Below are positions 23,189-29,856 of a stretch of 29,856 nt of DNA, piece after piece. Position 1 is the stretch's first letter; the number at the start of each line of letters is the position of its first letter. The position numbers and the translations under genes are program-made. Under the pieces are notes generated by a model. That model made no database searches. It saw only the letters and a program-made list of their open reading frames with translations, and was not told the origin of the DNA. This DNA comes from Nitrospinota bacterium (GTDB lineage Bacteria > Nitrospinota > Nitrospinia > JACRGO01). The stretch covers positions 1 through 29,856 of the forward strand of contig JACRGO010000138.1 of NCBI GenBank assembly GCA_016212295.1, in the 5' to 3' direction.

Positions 23189-24070
23189 TCATTCCTCCCG
23201 GGCTTCCACTTCCTCCTGATTAATGAACAGGATGGGCTTCGTATCGTCATCAGTGGAATCAAGGAGTTCAGTGGAGGCGTTGACCCTTTCCAGTATTCCC
23301 TCAACATTCCCTATGATTTTCAGGCTGGACTGTATACGGCCGATTAATTTCCGGTATTCGGATATAAGGGTCTTTTCTTCCTGGACGGAAATCTCCAGGT
23401 CCACCTTTTTCTTCTTTACGTCCTCAACCAGCAGGTTGTAATTTTTTTTCAAGGCGATTTGTTGCTTGTTGGCCTTGTCTTTTTTCTTTTTTATTTCCTG
23501 ATGGAACCTCTTTGTCTTTTCCTTTTCCTTGTCAATGGCGGCGAGTTCCTCGTCCATTCTCTGGAACAATTTCTGAAGCCCCTTTAAATATTCCTGGCGG
23601 CATTTCATCAGTTCCTCTCTATTGGCGGTCTTGCCGATGTTCTGCAAGTCCCTGCTGATATTCAACAGGTCCTGGCAAATATCACCGAAAATCTCGCTTT
23701 CCTCATTCGCCAAGGCGATGAGTTGGGAAGAGGACGAGGAATGGAGTATCTCCTCGTATTTTTTCTTGATCCTGGATTCCCGCTCCAGGAACACTATTTT
23801 TTTTTGTTCAAGCTGCTCCAGGTTTTTATCGTATATTTCAATATTGCGGACGACCTTTTTCAGTTTTTCAAAGACTTCGTTGCGGAGTTTTTCCGAGCTG
23901 ATTATTTTTTCCATCAACGCGATGCGGATTTTTTCCTTCAACAACAAGGTGCGATTGAAGAAGTCGATGATACGCTGAAATTCCTTGACAAGCATGGTCT
24001 CTTCCTTTTTCAAGGCCACGAGGTCCTTGTCCGTGTCAAAAGATTTAAATGAATCGTTTTCCATCGTCAT
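23189..24070 (-). CDS. Predicted coiled-coil protein of unknown function
   Basis: The 293-aa product is almost wholly helical and charged, with long heptad-like runs (EQLEQKKIVFLERESRIKKK, then KEKEKTKRFHQEIKKKKDKA). No signal peptide, membrane segment or catalytic motif is seen. I do not recognise the family. The first ATG (24070) is only 2 bases from GGGGA; the third codon (ATG at 24064, 8 bases away) is a better-spaced start. It lies 32 bp downstream of pdxJ on the same strand, so it may be co-transcribed with folP-pdxJ. A structural or scaffold role is possible but unsupported. Confidence 0.8.
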   Translation of the reverse strand: MTMENDSFKSFDTDKDLVALKKEETMLVKEFQRIIDFFNRTLLLKEKIRIALMEKIISSEKLRNEVFEKLKKVVRNIEIYDKNLEQLEQKKIVFLERESRIKKKYEEILHSSSSSQLIALANEESEIFGDICQDLLNISRDLQNIGKTANREELMKCRQEYLKGLQKLFQRMDEELAAIDKEKEKTKRFHQEIKKKKDKANKQQIALKKNYNLLVEDVKKKKVDLEISVQEEKTLISEYRKLIGRIQSSLKIIGNVEGILERVNASTELLDSTDDDTKPILFINQEEVEAREE

Positions 24071-24102
24071 TGTCCCCTATCGCGGCGCAGCCGCAACCCA
24101 AA

Positions 24103-24834
24103 TCAATTTGCCCTATTGCCGGATTGAATGACCCGGACCATTTCCCTGACCGCTGTTTCCATCCCGACCATTGAGGCCCTGGCCACTATATTATGCCCTA
24201 TATTGAATTCTTCCACCTCGGCCACTGTCAAAATACTTGAAATATTCTTGTAGGTGAGGCCGTGGCCGGCGTATACCCTGAGTCCCAGGGAAGCCGCCTG
24301 GAAGGCCGCCTGTTTTATTTTTTCCAGTTCTTCCACTATGCCCCTCTCCGCCTTGGCTTCCGAGTACTTGCCTGTATTGATCTCGATTGAAACCGCCCCG
24401 GTTTCCTTAGCGGCCTTCACATGGCGTGGATCAGGGTCTATGAATAAGCTGACCGGGATGCCGGCCCCTTGCAATTTTTTCACCACCCCGGCCAGATAGC
24501 CATGCTGGCCCAAGACGTCCAGGCCCCCTTCAGTGGTGACCTCTTCCCTCTTTTCCGGGACCAGGCTCACCTGGTCCGGCTTCACGTCCAAGGCGATGCC
24601 TGCCATTTCCCCTGTGGCCGCCATTTCCAGGTTCAGCTTGGTCTTTACAATTTCCCGCATGAGCCGCAGGTCCCTGTCCTGAATATGGCGGCGGTCCTCC
24701 CTAAGATGAATGGTTATTCCATCCGCCCCGCCGAGTTCCGCAAGGACAGCGGCATGGACCGGGTCGGGTTCATTGGTTTTCCGCGCCTCCCTTATAGTAG
24801 CAATATGGTCTACATTAACGCAAAGTTTTTTCAT
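24103..24834 (-). CDS. pdxJ: Pyridoxine 5'-phosphate synthase PdxJ
   Basis: PdxJ condenses 1-deoxyxylulose 5-phosphate with 3-amino-2-oxopropyl phosphate, the ring-closing step of the DXP-dependent vitamin B6 pathway. The 243-aa TIM-barrel product has the family signatures: [31 protein letters not shown] with catalytic H43, [20 protein letters not shown] with the conserved Glu, and [12 protein letters not shown] near the C-terminus. Length is normal. Its ATG overlaps the folP stop by 4 bases, so the pair is co-translated. PdxJ followed by acpS is common elsewhere; here a coiled-coil gene takes that place. Confidence 0.97.
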   Translation of the reverse strand: MKKLCVNVDHIATIREARKTNEPDPVHAAVLAELGGADGITIHLREDRRHIQDRDLRLMREIVKTKLNLEMAATGEMAGIALDVKPDQVSLVPEKREEVTTEGGLDVLGQHGYLAGVVKKLQGAGIPVSLFIDPDPRHVKAAKETGAVSIEINTGKYSEAKAERGIVEELEKIKQAAFQAASLGLRVYAGHGLTYKNISSILTVAEVEEFNIGHNIVARASMVGMETAVREMVRVIQSGNRAN

Positions 24835-25685
24835 GTTGAACCGTTCCTGAAAAGGTCCGCCACCTCCGCCGCTCTTTTCGTCTCCTTAACGTCATGGGTC
24901 CTCAAAATGGAAGCGCCGTTCAATATGGCTATAACGGAAGCGGCCAGTGAGCCTTCCAGCCTTTCCTGGACCGGAAGGCCGGTTATTTGCCCAAGAAAGG
25001 ATTTTCTGGATAAACCTACCAGAATTGGCTTGTTCAAATCAAGGAAAGTTGATAGATTTTTAAGGATTGTCAGGTTATGGGCCGTGGTTTTGCCAAAGCC
25101 GATGCCTGGGTCCACTATGAACCGGTCCCTGGAAATACCCGCCCTGGTCCCGATATCTATTCCCTCCCCAAGATACTCCCCTATTTCCTTCATGAGGTCC
25201 CCATACACCGGGGAATCCTGCATGGTTCGAGGGGTCCCAAGCATGTGCATGACAACCACGCCCGCCTTGTAACGGGCGGCCACCCCGGCCATTAGAGGAT
25301 CACGGCGAAGCCCTCCGACGTCGTTTATTATGTCCGCCCCTTCGGCCAGGGCCGCGTCCGCGGTTTCGGATTTGTACGTGTCCACAGAGATGGGTATTGG
25401 AAAATTTTTTCGTATTTCGCGGATCACCGGCAGGATTCTTTTTCTTTCTTCATCGGAAGGGACCGGCATCGCGCCTGGACGTGTGGACTCCCCGCCCACG
25501 TCTATGATGTCCGCTCCCTCCTCAACCATTTTCCCGGCCCTTTTTAAAGCCGCTCCCACATCAAGGGAAGCCTCGCCGTCGTAAAAGGAATCCGAGGTAA
25601 TATTCAATACTCCCATGATATGGGTCCTTTTTCCAAGGTCCAATTCATATCCGGCGCAGGAGAAAATAAGAGAAGGGCGGTCCAT
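24831..25685 (-). CDS. folP: Dihydropteroate synthase FolP
   Basis: FolP joins p-aminobenzoate to dihydropterin pyrophosphate in folate synthesis and is the sulfonamide target. The 284-aa TIM-barrel product has all main motifs: [74 protein letters not shown] and [11 protein letters not shown]. Length is normal. The ATG at 25685 lacks a clear ribosome binding site; the N-terminal ten residues are variable in the family, so a slightly later start is possible. It leads the folP-pdxJ-(coiled coil) minus-strand group. Confidence 0.97.
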   Translation of the reverse strand: MDRPSLIFSCAGYELDLGKRTHIMGVLNITSDSFYDGEASLDVGAALKRAGKMVEEGADIIDVGGESTRPGAMPVPSDEERKRILPVIREIRKNFPIPISVDTYKSETADAALAEGADIINDVGGLRRDPLMAGVAARYKAGVVVMHMLGTPRTMQDSPVYGDLMKEIGEYLGEGIDIGTRAGISRDRFIVDPGIGFGKTTAHNLTILKNLSTFLDLNKPILVGLSRKSFLGQITGLPVQERLEGSLAASVIAILNGASILRTHDVKETKRAAEVADLFRNGST

Positions 25686-26056
25686 GTTATGTTTGTGTTT
25701 TTTAACGAAGTTTTATGAAATTGTTTTGGACATTCAACAATTGTAATTTGGAATTTATTTGTAATTTGCCATTTGGTATTTACTTTTTTTCCGGTTGCAC
25801 CCAAAGGCCCAGATTAAGTTTTTTGTATTTTAGCATAAATTAAGCTGAATAAATGAGGGATAAACAAAAAAAGATAGTCTATTCCTTTCCAATCCATATT
25901 CGGATGAAAAAGGCGTGGAGGGGAAGGAATTGGGACTTGAACGTCTTAATATATATGACATTGACAAGCTTGACTTTACAGCAAATCATTATTTCTTCCA
26001 ATCCATGAATATTGTATAATCCTTTTTGTCGTCACTCTATCTATACGGAGCATAAT
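25686..26056. other. Gap upstream of folP and the kinase gene
   Basis: This 371-bp divergent gap has no gene. The segment 25719-25776 is the second copy of the dispersed repeat at 6711-6775. A TATAAT at 26015-26020 could be the -10 box of a promoter for the kinase gene, but the matching -35 region is poor. GGAG at 26047-26050 is the ribosome binding site for the TTG at 26057. Confidence 0.5.
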
Positions 26057-26834
26057 TTGGCTAAGAATTCTGAAGACAGAGAAAACAATAACAGTGATTG
26101 GAGAGTCGGGGGGGGGGTATTTAAACAAATCTCCAGACCCAAGGTTCGAAATCATCAAAGAAGATAATTCTTCCGGCGGCGCGGCTGATATTTTTGTCGC
26201 TAATGATATGGGCCACCGAGGACGCACTGTTGTTTTGAAGCGTTTTAGAGACAAGAAGCACTGGGAACATTACCTTACGAGGGAACGCGATGGGTTGATT
26301 TCTATGCAAAACTATTGCAGGGACTCAGCCATCTTTGTTTACAATACTGACCTTGAGCAGCGATATGTTGCGCTCCAATATGGAAAGAGCAACCTATGGC
26401 AGGAAGGGATTAAAGATGAACCGCTGCACCTGATGAAAATGTACGAACTGTCTTGTATTCTTACAAAAAAAGTAGCTGATGCACCTAAGGTAATTAGGGT
26501 AGTTGATGGGCGTAAACGTAATCTTATTCACAGAGATCTTAAATTATCAAATATTAATTGGGGTTCCGTTGCGCCAAGTAAAATTTACATGGCCCTCTAC
26601 CTTCCGCCCTCTCATTCAAGGCATTCGGCCCCCATTCCATTTCAGTGGCGCTTGGAGTGTTTTCTTTGCCAGATTGTCAGCAAAAGGCTAGCAACGGCAA
26701 GGACGCTTAAAACAACAAGGACAAAATCAACCATCTTCTCCTCCCAAAATAAGCATGGCTACAACATACAGGATAATCGCGACAAAAACAGCCCAAAGAA
26801 TTCGGCTTGGCGCAATAGGAGAGCCGGGAATTAA
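26057..26834 (+). pseudogene. Broken Ser/Thr protein kinase gene behind a poly-G tract
   Basis: Kinase homology runs from about 26140 to 26561: RFEIIKEDNSSGGAADIF is the glycine-loop region, VVLKRF holds the ATP-binding Lys, and LIHRDLKLSNINW is the catalytic loop with its Asp. It then stops before the metal-binding DFG motif; the rest of the open frame (to 26834) runs over genes on the other strand and does not look like kinase. The best start is the TTG at 26057, with GGAG 6 bases upstream. Its frame reaches a run of ten G (26108-26117) and goes out of phase; nine G would restore it. A GTG at 26094 is in phase but has no ribosome binding site. So the gene is 3' truncated and possibly also phase-switched at its 5' end. 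Confidence 0.65.
26642..26734 (-). CDS. 30-aa single-pass membrane microprotein
   Basis: This small gene starts with ATG at 26734 behind a strong GGGAGGAG and encodes one hydrophobic helix followed by a basic tail (MVDFVLVVLSVLAVASLLLT, then IWQRKHSKRH). The start lies inside the last codons of the 63-aa membrane-protein gene, overlapping by 8 bases, so the two look like one translational unit. The family is not recognised. The good ribosome binding site and the clean helix-plus-basic topology are the only evidence. Confidence 0.55.
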   Translation of the reverse strand: MVDFVLVVLSVLAVASLLLTIWQRKHSKRH

Positions 26835-26918
26835 CCCGCCTATGCAAAATGCTATGATAACTGCCTTGGCCAAATCCAGAAAAGTTTTCGCCGTGTTTTC
26901 TTTTTGGCTTTTATTCAC
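26727..26918 (-). CDS. Small two-helix membrane protein
   Basis: The predicted 63-aa product has a short charged start, then two hydrophobic segments (LAKAVIIAFCIGGLIPGSP and SRILWAVFVAIILYVVAMLI) and an acidic end GGEDG. I do not recognise the family. The start is uncertain. The frame is open well upstream into plsC on the other strand; the GTG at 26918 is chosen because AAGGAG lies about 15 bases before it, which is longer than ideal. Its last codons contain the ribosome binding site and start of the 30-aa gene. Paired tiny overlapping membrane genes can be toxin-like or subunits of a small complex, but nothing here decides it. Confidence 0.55.
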   Translation of the reverse strand: MNKSQKENTAKTFLDLAKAVIIAFCIGGLIPGSPIAPSRILWAVFVAIILYVVAMLILGGEDG

Positions 26919-26958
26919 ATAATCAAATATACTCTCCTTGAATTTCTTTGTCAAAAAT

Positions 26959-27699
26959 ATGCAAAAATCAAAAGAAAAAGATCGTATAGCCTTATCCGAC
27001 GTGGTCCACACCGTATTTTTCTGGATCAGCATGTTCATCATAACGCCGCTGTTCGGAACGCCGGGGACCTTATTCGGGGCCATTGATTTCTCCGGGGACC
27101 TCTCCCTCCTCTGCGGCAGGTACTGGTCAAGGACGGTTTGCTTTTTCAACGGGGTCAGGGTGGAGGTCAGGGGCAGGGAAAACGTCCTCCTGGATCGCGC
27201 CCAGGTATTTGTCTCAAACCATCAGGGGTATTTCGATATTTTCTCCCTCATGGGCTATCTGCCGGTACAGATCCGGTGGTTTTCCAAGAGGGTCCTCTTC
27301 TGGATACCTTTCATGGGGTGGACCATGTCAGCGGCAAGGTTCATTTCGATTGACCGTGCGGACATCAAGGCGTCCTACAAGGCCCTGATGGAGGCAGTGG
27401 CCAAGGTGAAAAAGGGGAAATCCGTCATCATTTTTCCGGAGGGGACCAGGACCCCTGATGGAGAGGTCAAGGAGTTTAAAAAGGGAAGCCTCCTGCTGGC
27501 CCAGCGGAGCGGAGCGCCAATCGTCCCGGTAAGCATCAGCGGGAGTTTCGACGTTATCATGAAGAATTCAGGTATCTTCCGGCCCGGCAGGATCATAGTC
27601 ACCATAGGCAAACCCATCGAAACCGCGAATCTAAGCAAGGAAGAACAAGCTGGCCTGCTTGAGCGGGTGCGGGACCAAATCATAAAGAATATGGAGTAG
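26959..27699 (+). CDS. plsC: 1-acyl-sn-glycerol-3-phosphate acyltransferase (PlsC family)
   Basis: PlsC adds the second acyl chain to make phosphatidic acid at the inner membrane. The product, about 246 aa, has an N-terminal hydrophobic segment (VVHTVFFWISMFIITPLFG). The acyltransferase motifs follow: NHQGYFDIFSL (the NHx4D catalytic motif), SAARFISIDR, VIIFPEGTRTPDG (motif III) and GAPIVPVSISGS. Length is normal. The frame also opens at a TTG at 26938; neither start has a clear ribosome binding site, and the ATG is preferred. It is divergent from the two small membrane genes and stands alone on its strand. Confidence 0.93.
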   Translation: MQKSKEKDRIALSDVVHTVFFWISMFIITPLFGTPGTLFGAIDFSGDLSLLCGRYWSRTVCFFNGVRVEVRGRENVLLDRAQVFVSNHQGYFDIFSLMGYLPVQIRWFSKRVLFWIPFMGWTMSAARFISIDRADIKASYKALMEAVAKVKKGKSVIIFPEGTRTPDGEVKEFKKGSLLLAQRSGAPIVPVSISGSFDVIMKNSGIFRPGRIIVTIGKPIETANLSKEEQAGLLERVRDQIIKNME

Positions 27700-27890
27700 C
27701 GGATTTCTATATTATGTTATGGGACTTGCGTTTTCCGCGCGGAGCTTCAAGCGCCAAATAACAAACATCAAATCACAAATAAGCACCAAAAACAAAATAC
27801 CAGGCAAAAACCTTCCGCTATTGGAATTTCGTTCCTAAAATCTTTTTACCCCCGGCTTGTCATGTCTATACGCACATAGCCCCCGCATTC
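27700..27890. other. Convergent gap between plsC and the FAH-family gene
   Basis: No gene is seen. Positions about 27750-27800 carry AT-rich filler words such as CAAATAACAAACATCAAATC. No clear hairpin with a T-run was found. Confidence 0.4.
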
Positions 27891-28844
27891 TTACTGGGCC
27901 TCTCCCTTAACCCTCACCCTCAGGCTACCCACTTTCCCTATATTCATCTCCACAGTGTCCCCGTGTTTCAAAAATGTCCCCTTGGGAGCGCCGACGCCGG
28001 AAGGGGTGCCGGTGCTGATGATGTCGCCCGGCATCAAGGTCACGATCTGGGAGAGGTAGGAGATGGTCTCCGCGACGGAGAAGATCATTTGCCCTGTGTG
28101 GCCGTTTTGTTTCTGGTCGCCGTTCACGGAAAGGGTGATGTTTAAATCCTGTGGATCAGGGATTTCATCACGCGTAACCACCCAAGGACCCAAGGGGGCG
28201 AAGGTGTCCATCCATTTCCCGTTCAGCCAGTCGAAGAACTTGTCCCTTCCTCGGTCCTCGGTTCTTTCGCGGATTTTAAGACAACGCTCCGATATGTCCA
28301 TCATGCAGGTATAGCCGAAAACATACTGGAGGGCCTTTGCCGTTGGAACATACTTGGCCTTTTTCCCTATGACAACCGCCAGTTCTGCCTCCCAATCGAT
28401 CTGGCGCCCGACCCTTGGGAGGACAACCGGGCCGCCTGGACCAGTCACGCAGGTCTGAGGCTTGATGAAAATTGGCGGCGTCATTTTGTCCTGCTCCATG
28501 ACCTTTTCATTGAACTCCATGATATGGTCAGCGTAATTTCGCGCCAGGCAGTAAATGGTCCCTGGCTTTGGTACGGGCGCCTTCCATTTCACCCTGGAGA
28601 GTGGAAGGATTAGGCTGTCCTCTTTTTCTTCTTCCGCCAGCAAGATGATATCCGGAAGGATTTTTTTTATTTCAGGGAAATGCTCAATGAAGAAAGGAGC
28701 GTGGGTAAAGGCATGAAAGGGTAAAGGGGGCAATTTCCGTTTTTTACGGAATTTTCCGTAAGCCTCATGGAGAAGGATTACATTGGAGTCACGCGCAACG
28801 CAGACGCGGGGCTGTCTGTTTATTTCAATAAGACCAATTTTCAT
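27891..28844 (-). CDS. Fumarylacetoacetate hydrolase family protein
   Basis: FAH-family enzymes hydrolyse or decarboxylate beta-diketo acids using a divalent metal. The 317-aa product has an N-terminal variable domain (1-90) and a C-terminal FAH fold. Visible motifs are IYCLARNYADHIMEF, PQTCVTGPGG, the metal ligands in DWEAELAVVIGK and GYTCMMDISER, KWMDTFAPLGPWV, and DIISTGTPSGVGAPKG. Length fits the family. The substrate cannot be given from sequence: members act in tyrosine and homoprotocatechuate breakdown or as oxaloacetate decarboxylases, and no such pathway neighbours are present. It has its own minus-strand position, 95 bp downstream of the ComFB-family gene. Confidence 0.92.
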   Translation of the reverse strand: MKIGLIEINRQPRVCVARDSNVILLHEAYGKFRKKRKLPPLPFHAFTHAPFFIEHFPEIKKILPDIILLAEEEKEDSLILPLSRVKWKAPVPKPGTIYCLARNYADHIMEFNEKVMEQDKMTPPIFIKPQTCVTGPGGPVVLPRVGRQIDWEAELAVVIGKKAKYVPTAKALQYVFGYTCMMDISERCLKIRERTEDRGRDKFFDWLNGKWMDTFAPLGPWVVTRDEIPDPQDLNITLSVNGDQKQNGHTGQMIFSVAETISYLSQIVTLMPGDIISTGTPSGVGAPKGTFLKHGDTVEMNIGKVGSLRVRVKGEAQ

Positions 28845-28939
28845 TTATGGTTTTAACCGCGTGAATTTATGAGGCTGTTTGCAAGCAAGCCAAGCCTTAA
28901 TACTTTTTTCAAGACTTTTGGACTCCGTCCCTTCCGGCC

Positions 28940-29233
28940 TCACGAATGGTTCGGCGACCTTTTCACGATCTTGATTGCCTCCTTGATCGCGTTTTCGATT
29001 TCCATGTCGATTTTTTTGTCTTTCAGCTTTATGGTGCGGGAGTGCTTGTACCTGGGCGGCAGATTGTTCAACGCAAGGCCGTAAATATCCTCCATGCAAA
29101 CCCCGCAGAGGCACATCCCCGAGTATTCCTCCCTGTCGATTATTTTGTCCATGAGCCTGCACACGCTTTTTTCATTTTCATTCCTCATCTCTTTAAGGGA
29201 ATAACCCTTGACCGTGTAATCGGACCCTTTCAT
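28940..29233 (-). CDS. ComFB family (late competence) protein
   Basis: The 97-aa product has the ComFB signature: paired cysteines and the following block, MCLCGVCMEDIYGLALNNLP then PRYKHS. This family is named from the Bacillus late-competence operon, but its biochemical role is unclear; many members occur in motile Gram-negative bacteria. The Cys set C-x-C-x2-C could bind zinc. The frame is open from 29398, but the ATG at 29233 is chosen: GGAAGG lies 3 bases upstream, after a longer purine run, and the ComFB domain fills the rest. No partner genes for DNA uptake are seen. Confidence 0.82.
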   Translation of the reverse strand: MKGSDYTVKGYSLKEMRNENEKSVCRLMDKIIDREEYSGMCLCGVCMEDIYGLALNNLPPRYKHSRTIKLKDKKIDMEIENAIKEAIKIVKRSPNHS

Positions 29234-29349
29234 TTGCCTTCCCCCTGAAAAAAGTTTTGTCCATTGATTTACCGGACGCGTTCCCACGCTGGAAATACTA
29301 AAGAATTTCCCCTTTCCAGTCAAGGGAAGGCGCTCGGCAATGGCTGACG

Positions 29350-29649
29350 TTAACTCGTTTTTCTTGAAGATATCAAAGGCATGCGATTCTTGCCGCAACC
29401 AAGCGGGGCGAAAAAATATCTCATCTCAAACGGACTTTCCTTCCGCTCCCTGAAGAAGTTTTTCTCCGCCGCATGGAAAAATGCCGCCGCCGCTGTTACG
29501 GCCCTTTCAGCGTCCTCCAAGGTTTCGAAGCATGAAAAATCCTCCGGCGCTTTCCCAGCTATTTTTTCCACTTTATCAAATATCGCCGAAACTTTATCAA
29601 AATCCGCGCTGGATGTCAAAAACAAGGATAGCCCCTTGTTTTCGCGCAA
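29350..29649 (-). CDS. Hypothetical protein, uncertain
   Basis: A 99-codon minus-strand frame (TTG start at 29649; open further upstream) with protein-like composition, including FDKVEKIAGKAPEDFSCFET and an Ala-rich helix. A second frame on the same strand, from about 29435 to 29234, runs into the ComFB gene and also looks protein-like (FKKNELTSAIAERLPLTGKG, then GTRPVNQW, faintly like a low-molecular-weight phosphatase start). The two overlapping frames may be parts of one gene broken by a frameshift. I do not recognise a family with confidence. Confidence 0.35.
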   Translation of the reverse strand: MRENKGLSLFLTSSADFDKVSAIFDKVEKIAGKAPEDFSCFETLEDAERAVTAAAAFFHAAEKNFFRERKESPFEMRYFFAPLGCGKNRMPLISSRKTS

Positions 29650-29800
29650 TCCGTGTTCTTCGCGGTGATAGGAAGTTTTGGCGATTTTTTGAGGTCTATT
29701 TAAGGTCTATGATAAACTATAGAGCCTACGCATAAATTAAAAAACAACAAATCAATTTTAAAAAACCCAACAAAATCAATGAGTTAGGATTTTAGGGTCT
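29650..29800. other. AT-rich gap before the right-edge gene
   Basis: No gene is seen. The word GGTCTAT occurs at about 29693, 29703 and just before the right-edge start (29796), which may be a short direct-repeat operator or chance. The region is likely to hold the promoter of the right-edge gene. Confidence 0.35.
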
Positions 29801-29856
29801 ATGGGTAAATTGAAAACCAGTAAATATAAACTTGTCAATTTTGAAGCAGTCCCATA
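29801..29856 (+). CDS. 5' end of an unidentified gene leaving the right edge
   Basis: An ATG at 29801 opens a frame (MGKLKTSKYKLVNFEAVP) that runs to the window end without a stop. AGGG lies 4 bases upstream and AGGA 13 bases upstream, neither ideally placed. About 18 residues are visible, too few to name the product. Confidence 0.4.
   Translation, partial: MGKLKTSKYKLVNFEAVP

Noticed and set aside
28845-29162. Minus-strand frame overlapping the ComFB gene
   Set aside because: Same strand but a different phase from the ComFB frame; it has low-complexity, His/Gln-rich content and no start signal.

Overview
The window reads as chromosome of a motile, flagellated, Gram-negative bacterium. It carries L-ring and P-ring assembly genes, a group 3-like [NiFe] hydrogenase, pdxJ and folP. 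Many intergenic gaps are filled with short-period AT-rich repeats, as seen in many environmental Desulfobacterota/Nitrospirota/Nitrospinota-type genomes. The phylum cannot be fixed from this sequence alone.

Layout. (1) 1-3749, minus strand: flgF-flgG-flgA-flgH rod/ring operon, with the start of another minus-strand gene leaving at the left edge. (2) 4163-7258, plus strand: a signalling block with a REC-REC-GGDEF regulator, a CheW-like protein, a CheX-like phosphatase and a CheY. (3) 7463-19758, plus strand: a type III-A CRISPR-Cas locus in two halves. The first half is cas6, a small DUF4258-like/DUF2283 pair, a gene remnant, then cas10(csm1)-unknown-csm2-csm3-csm4-csm5. The second half is cas1, cas2, a leader and a 6-repeat array. 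Between the halves lie a decayed second CRISPR array, a vapBC module on the minus strand and a short CARF-like protein. No intact Csm6/Csx1-type ribonuclease is visible. An AT-rich 253-aa protein of unknown function sits inside the interference operon, translationally coupled to cas10. (4) 19759-20690: four tandem hairpin units abut the last CRISPR repeat. One unit carries a 23S-rRNA-intervening-sequence-type four-helix-bundle gene and the last carries a truncated copy. (5) 20708-22803, minus strand: hydrogenase maturation protease and large subunit, then tRNA-Arg(CCG). (6) 23189-25685, minus strand: a coiled-coil protein, pdxJ and folP. (7) 26057-29856: a broken protein-kinase gene behind a poly-G tract, two tiny overlapping membrane-protein genes, plsC, a fumarylacetoacetate-hydrolase-family gene, a ComFB-family gene and an unidentified reading frame. 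A partial plus-strand gene leaves at the right edge.

How it fits together. Cas6 would cut the array transcript to leave an 8-nt AUUGCGAC handle, and Csm1-5 would form the RNA-guided effector. Cas10 keeps the HD motif and an SGDD version of the cyclase motif, so cyclic oligoadenylate signalling is plausible, but its receiver is not obvious. The short CARF-like protein and the 253-aa protein are the two candidates in reach. Two inverted MITE-like copies have inserted between cas1 and cas2 and between the hydrogenase gene and its protease gene. With the hairpin units and the relic array, they show repeated rearrangement of this region.
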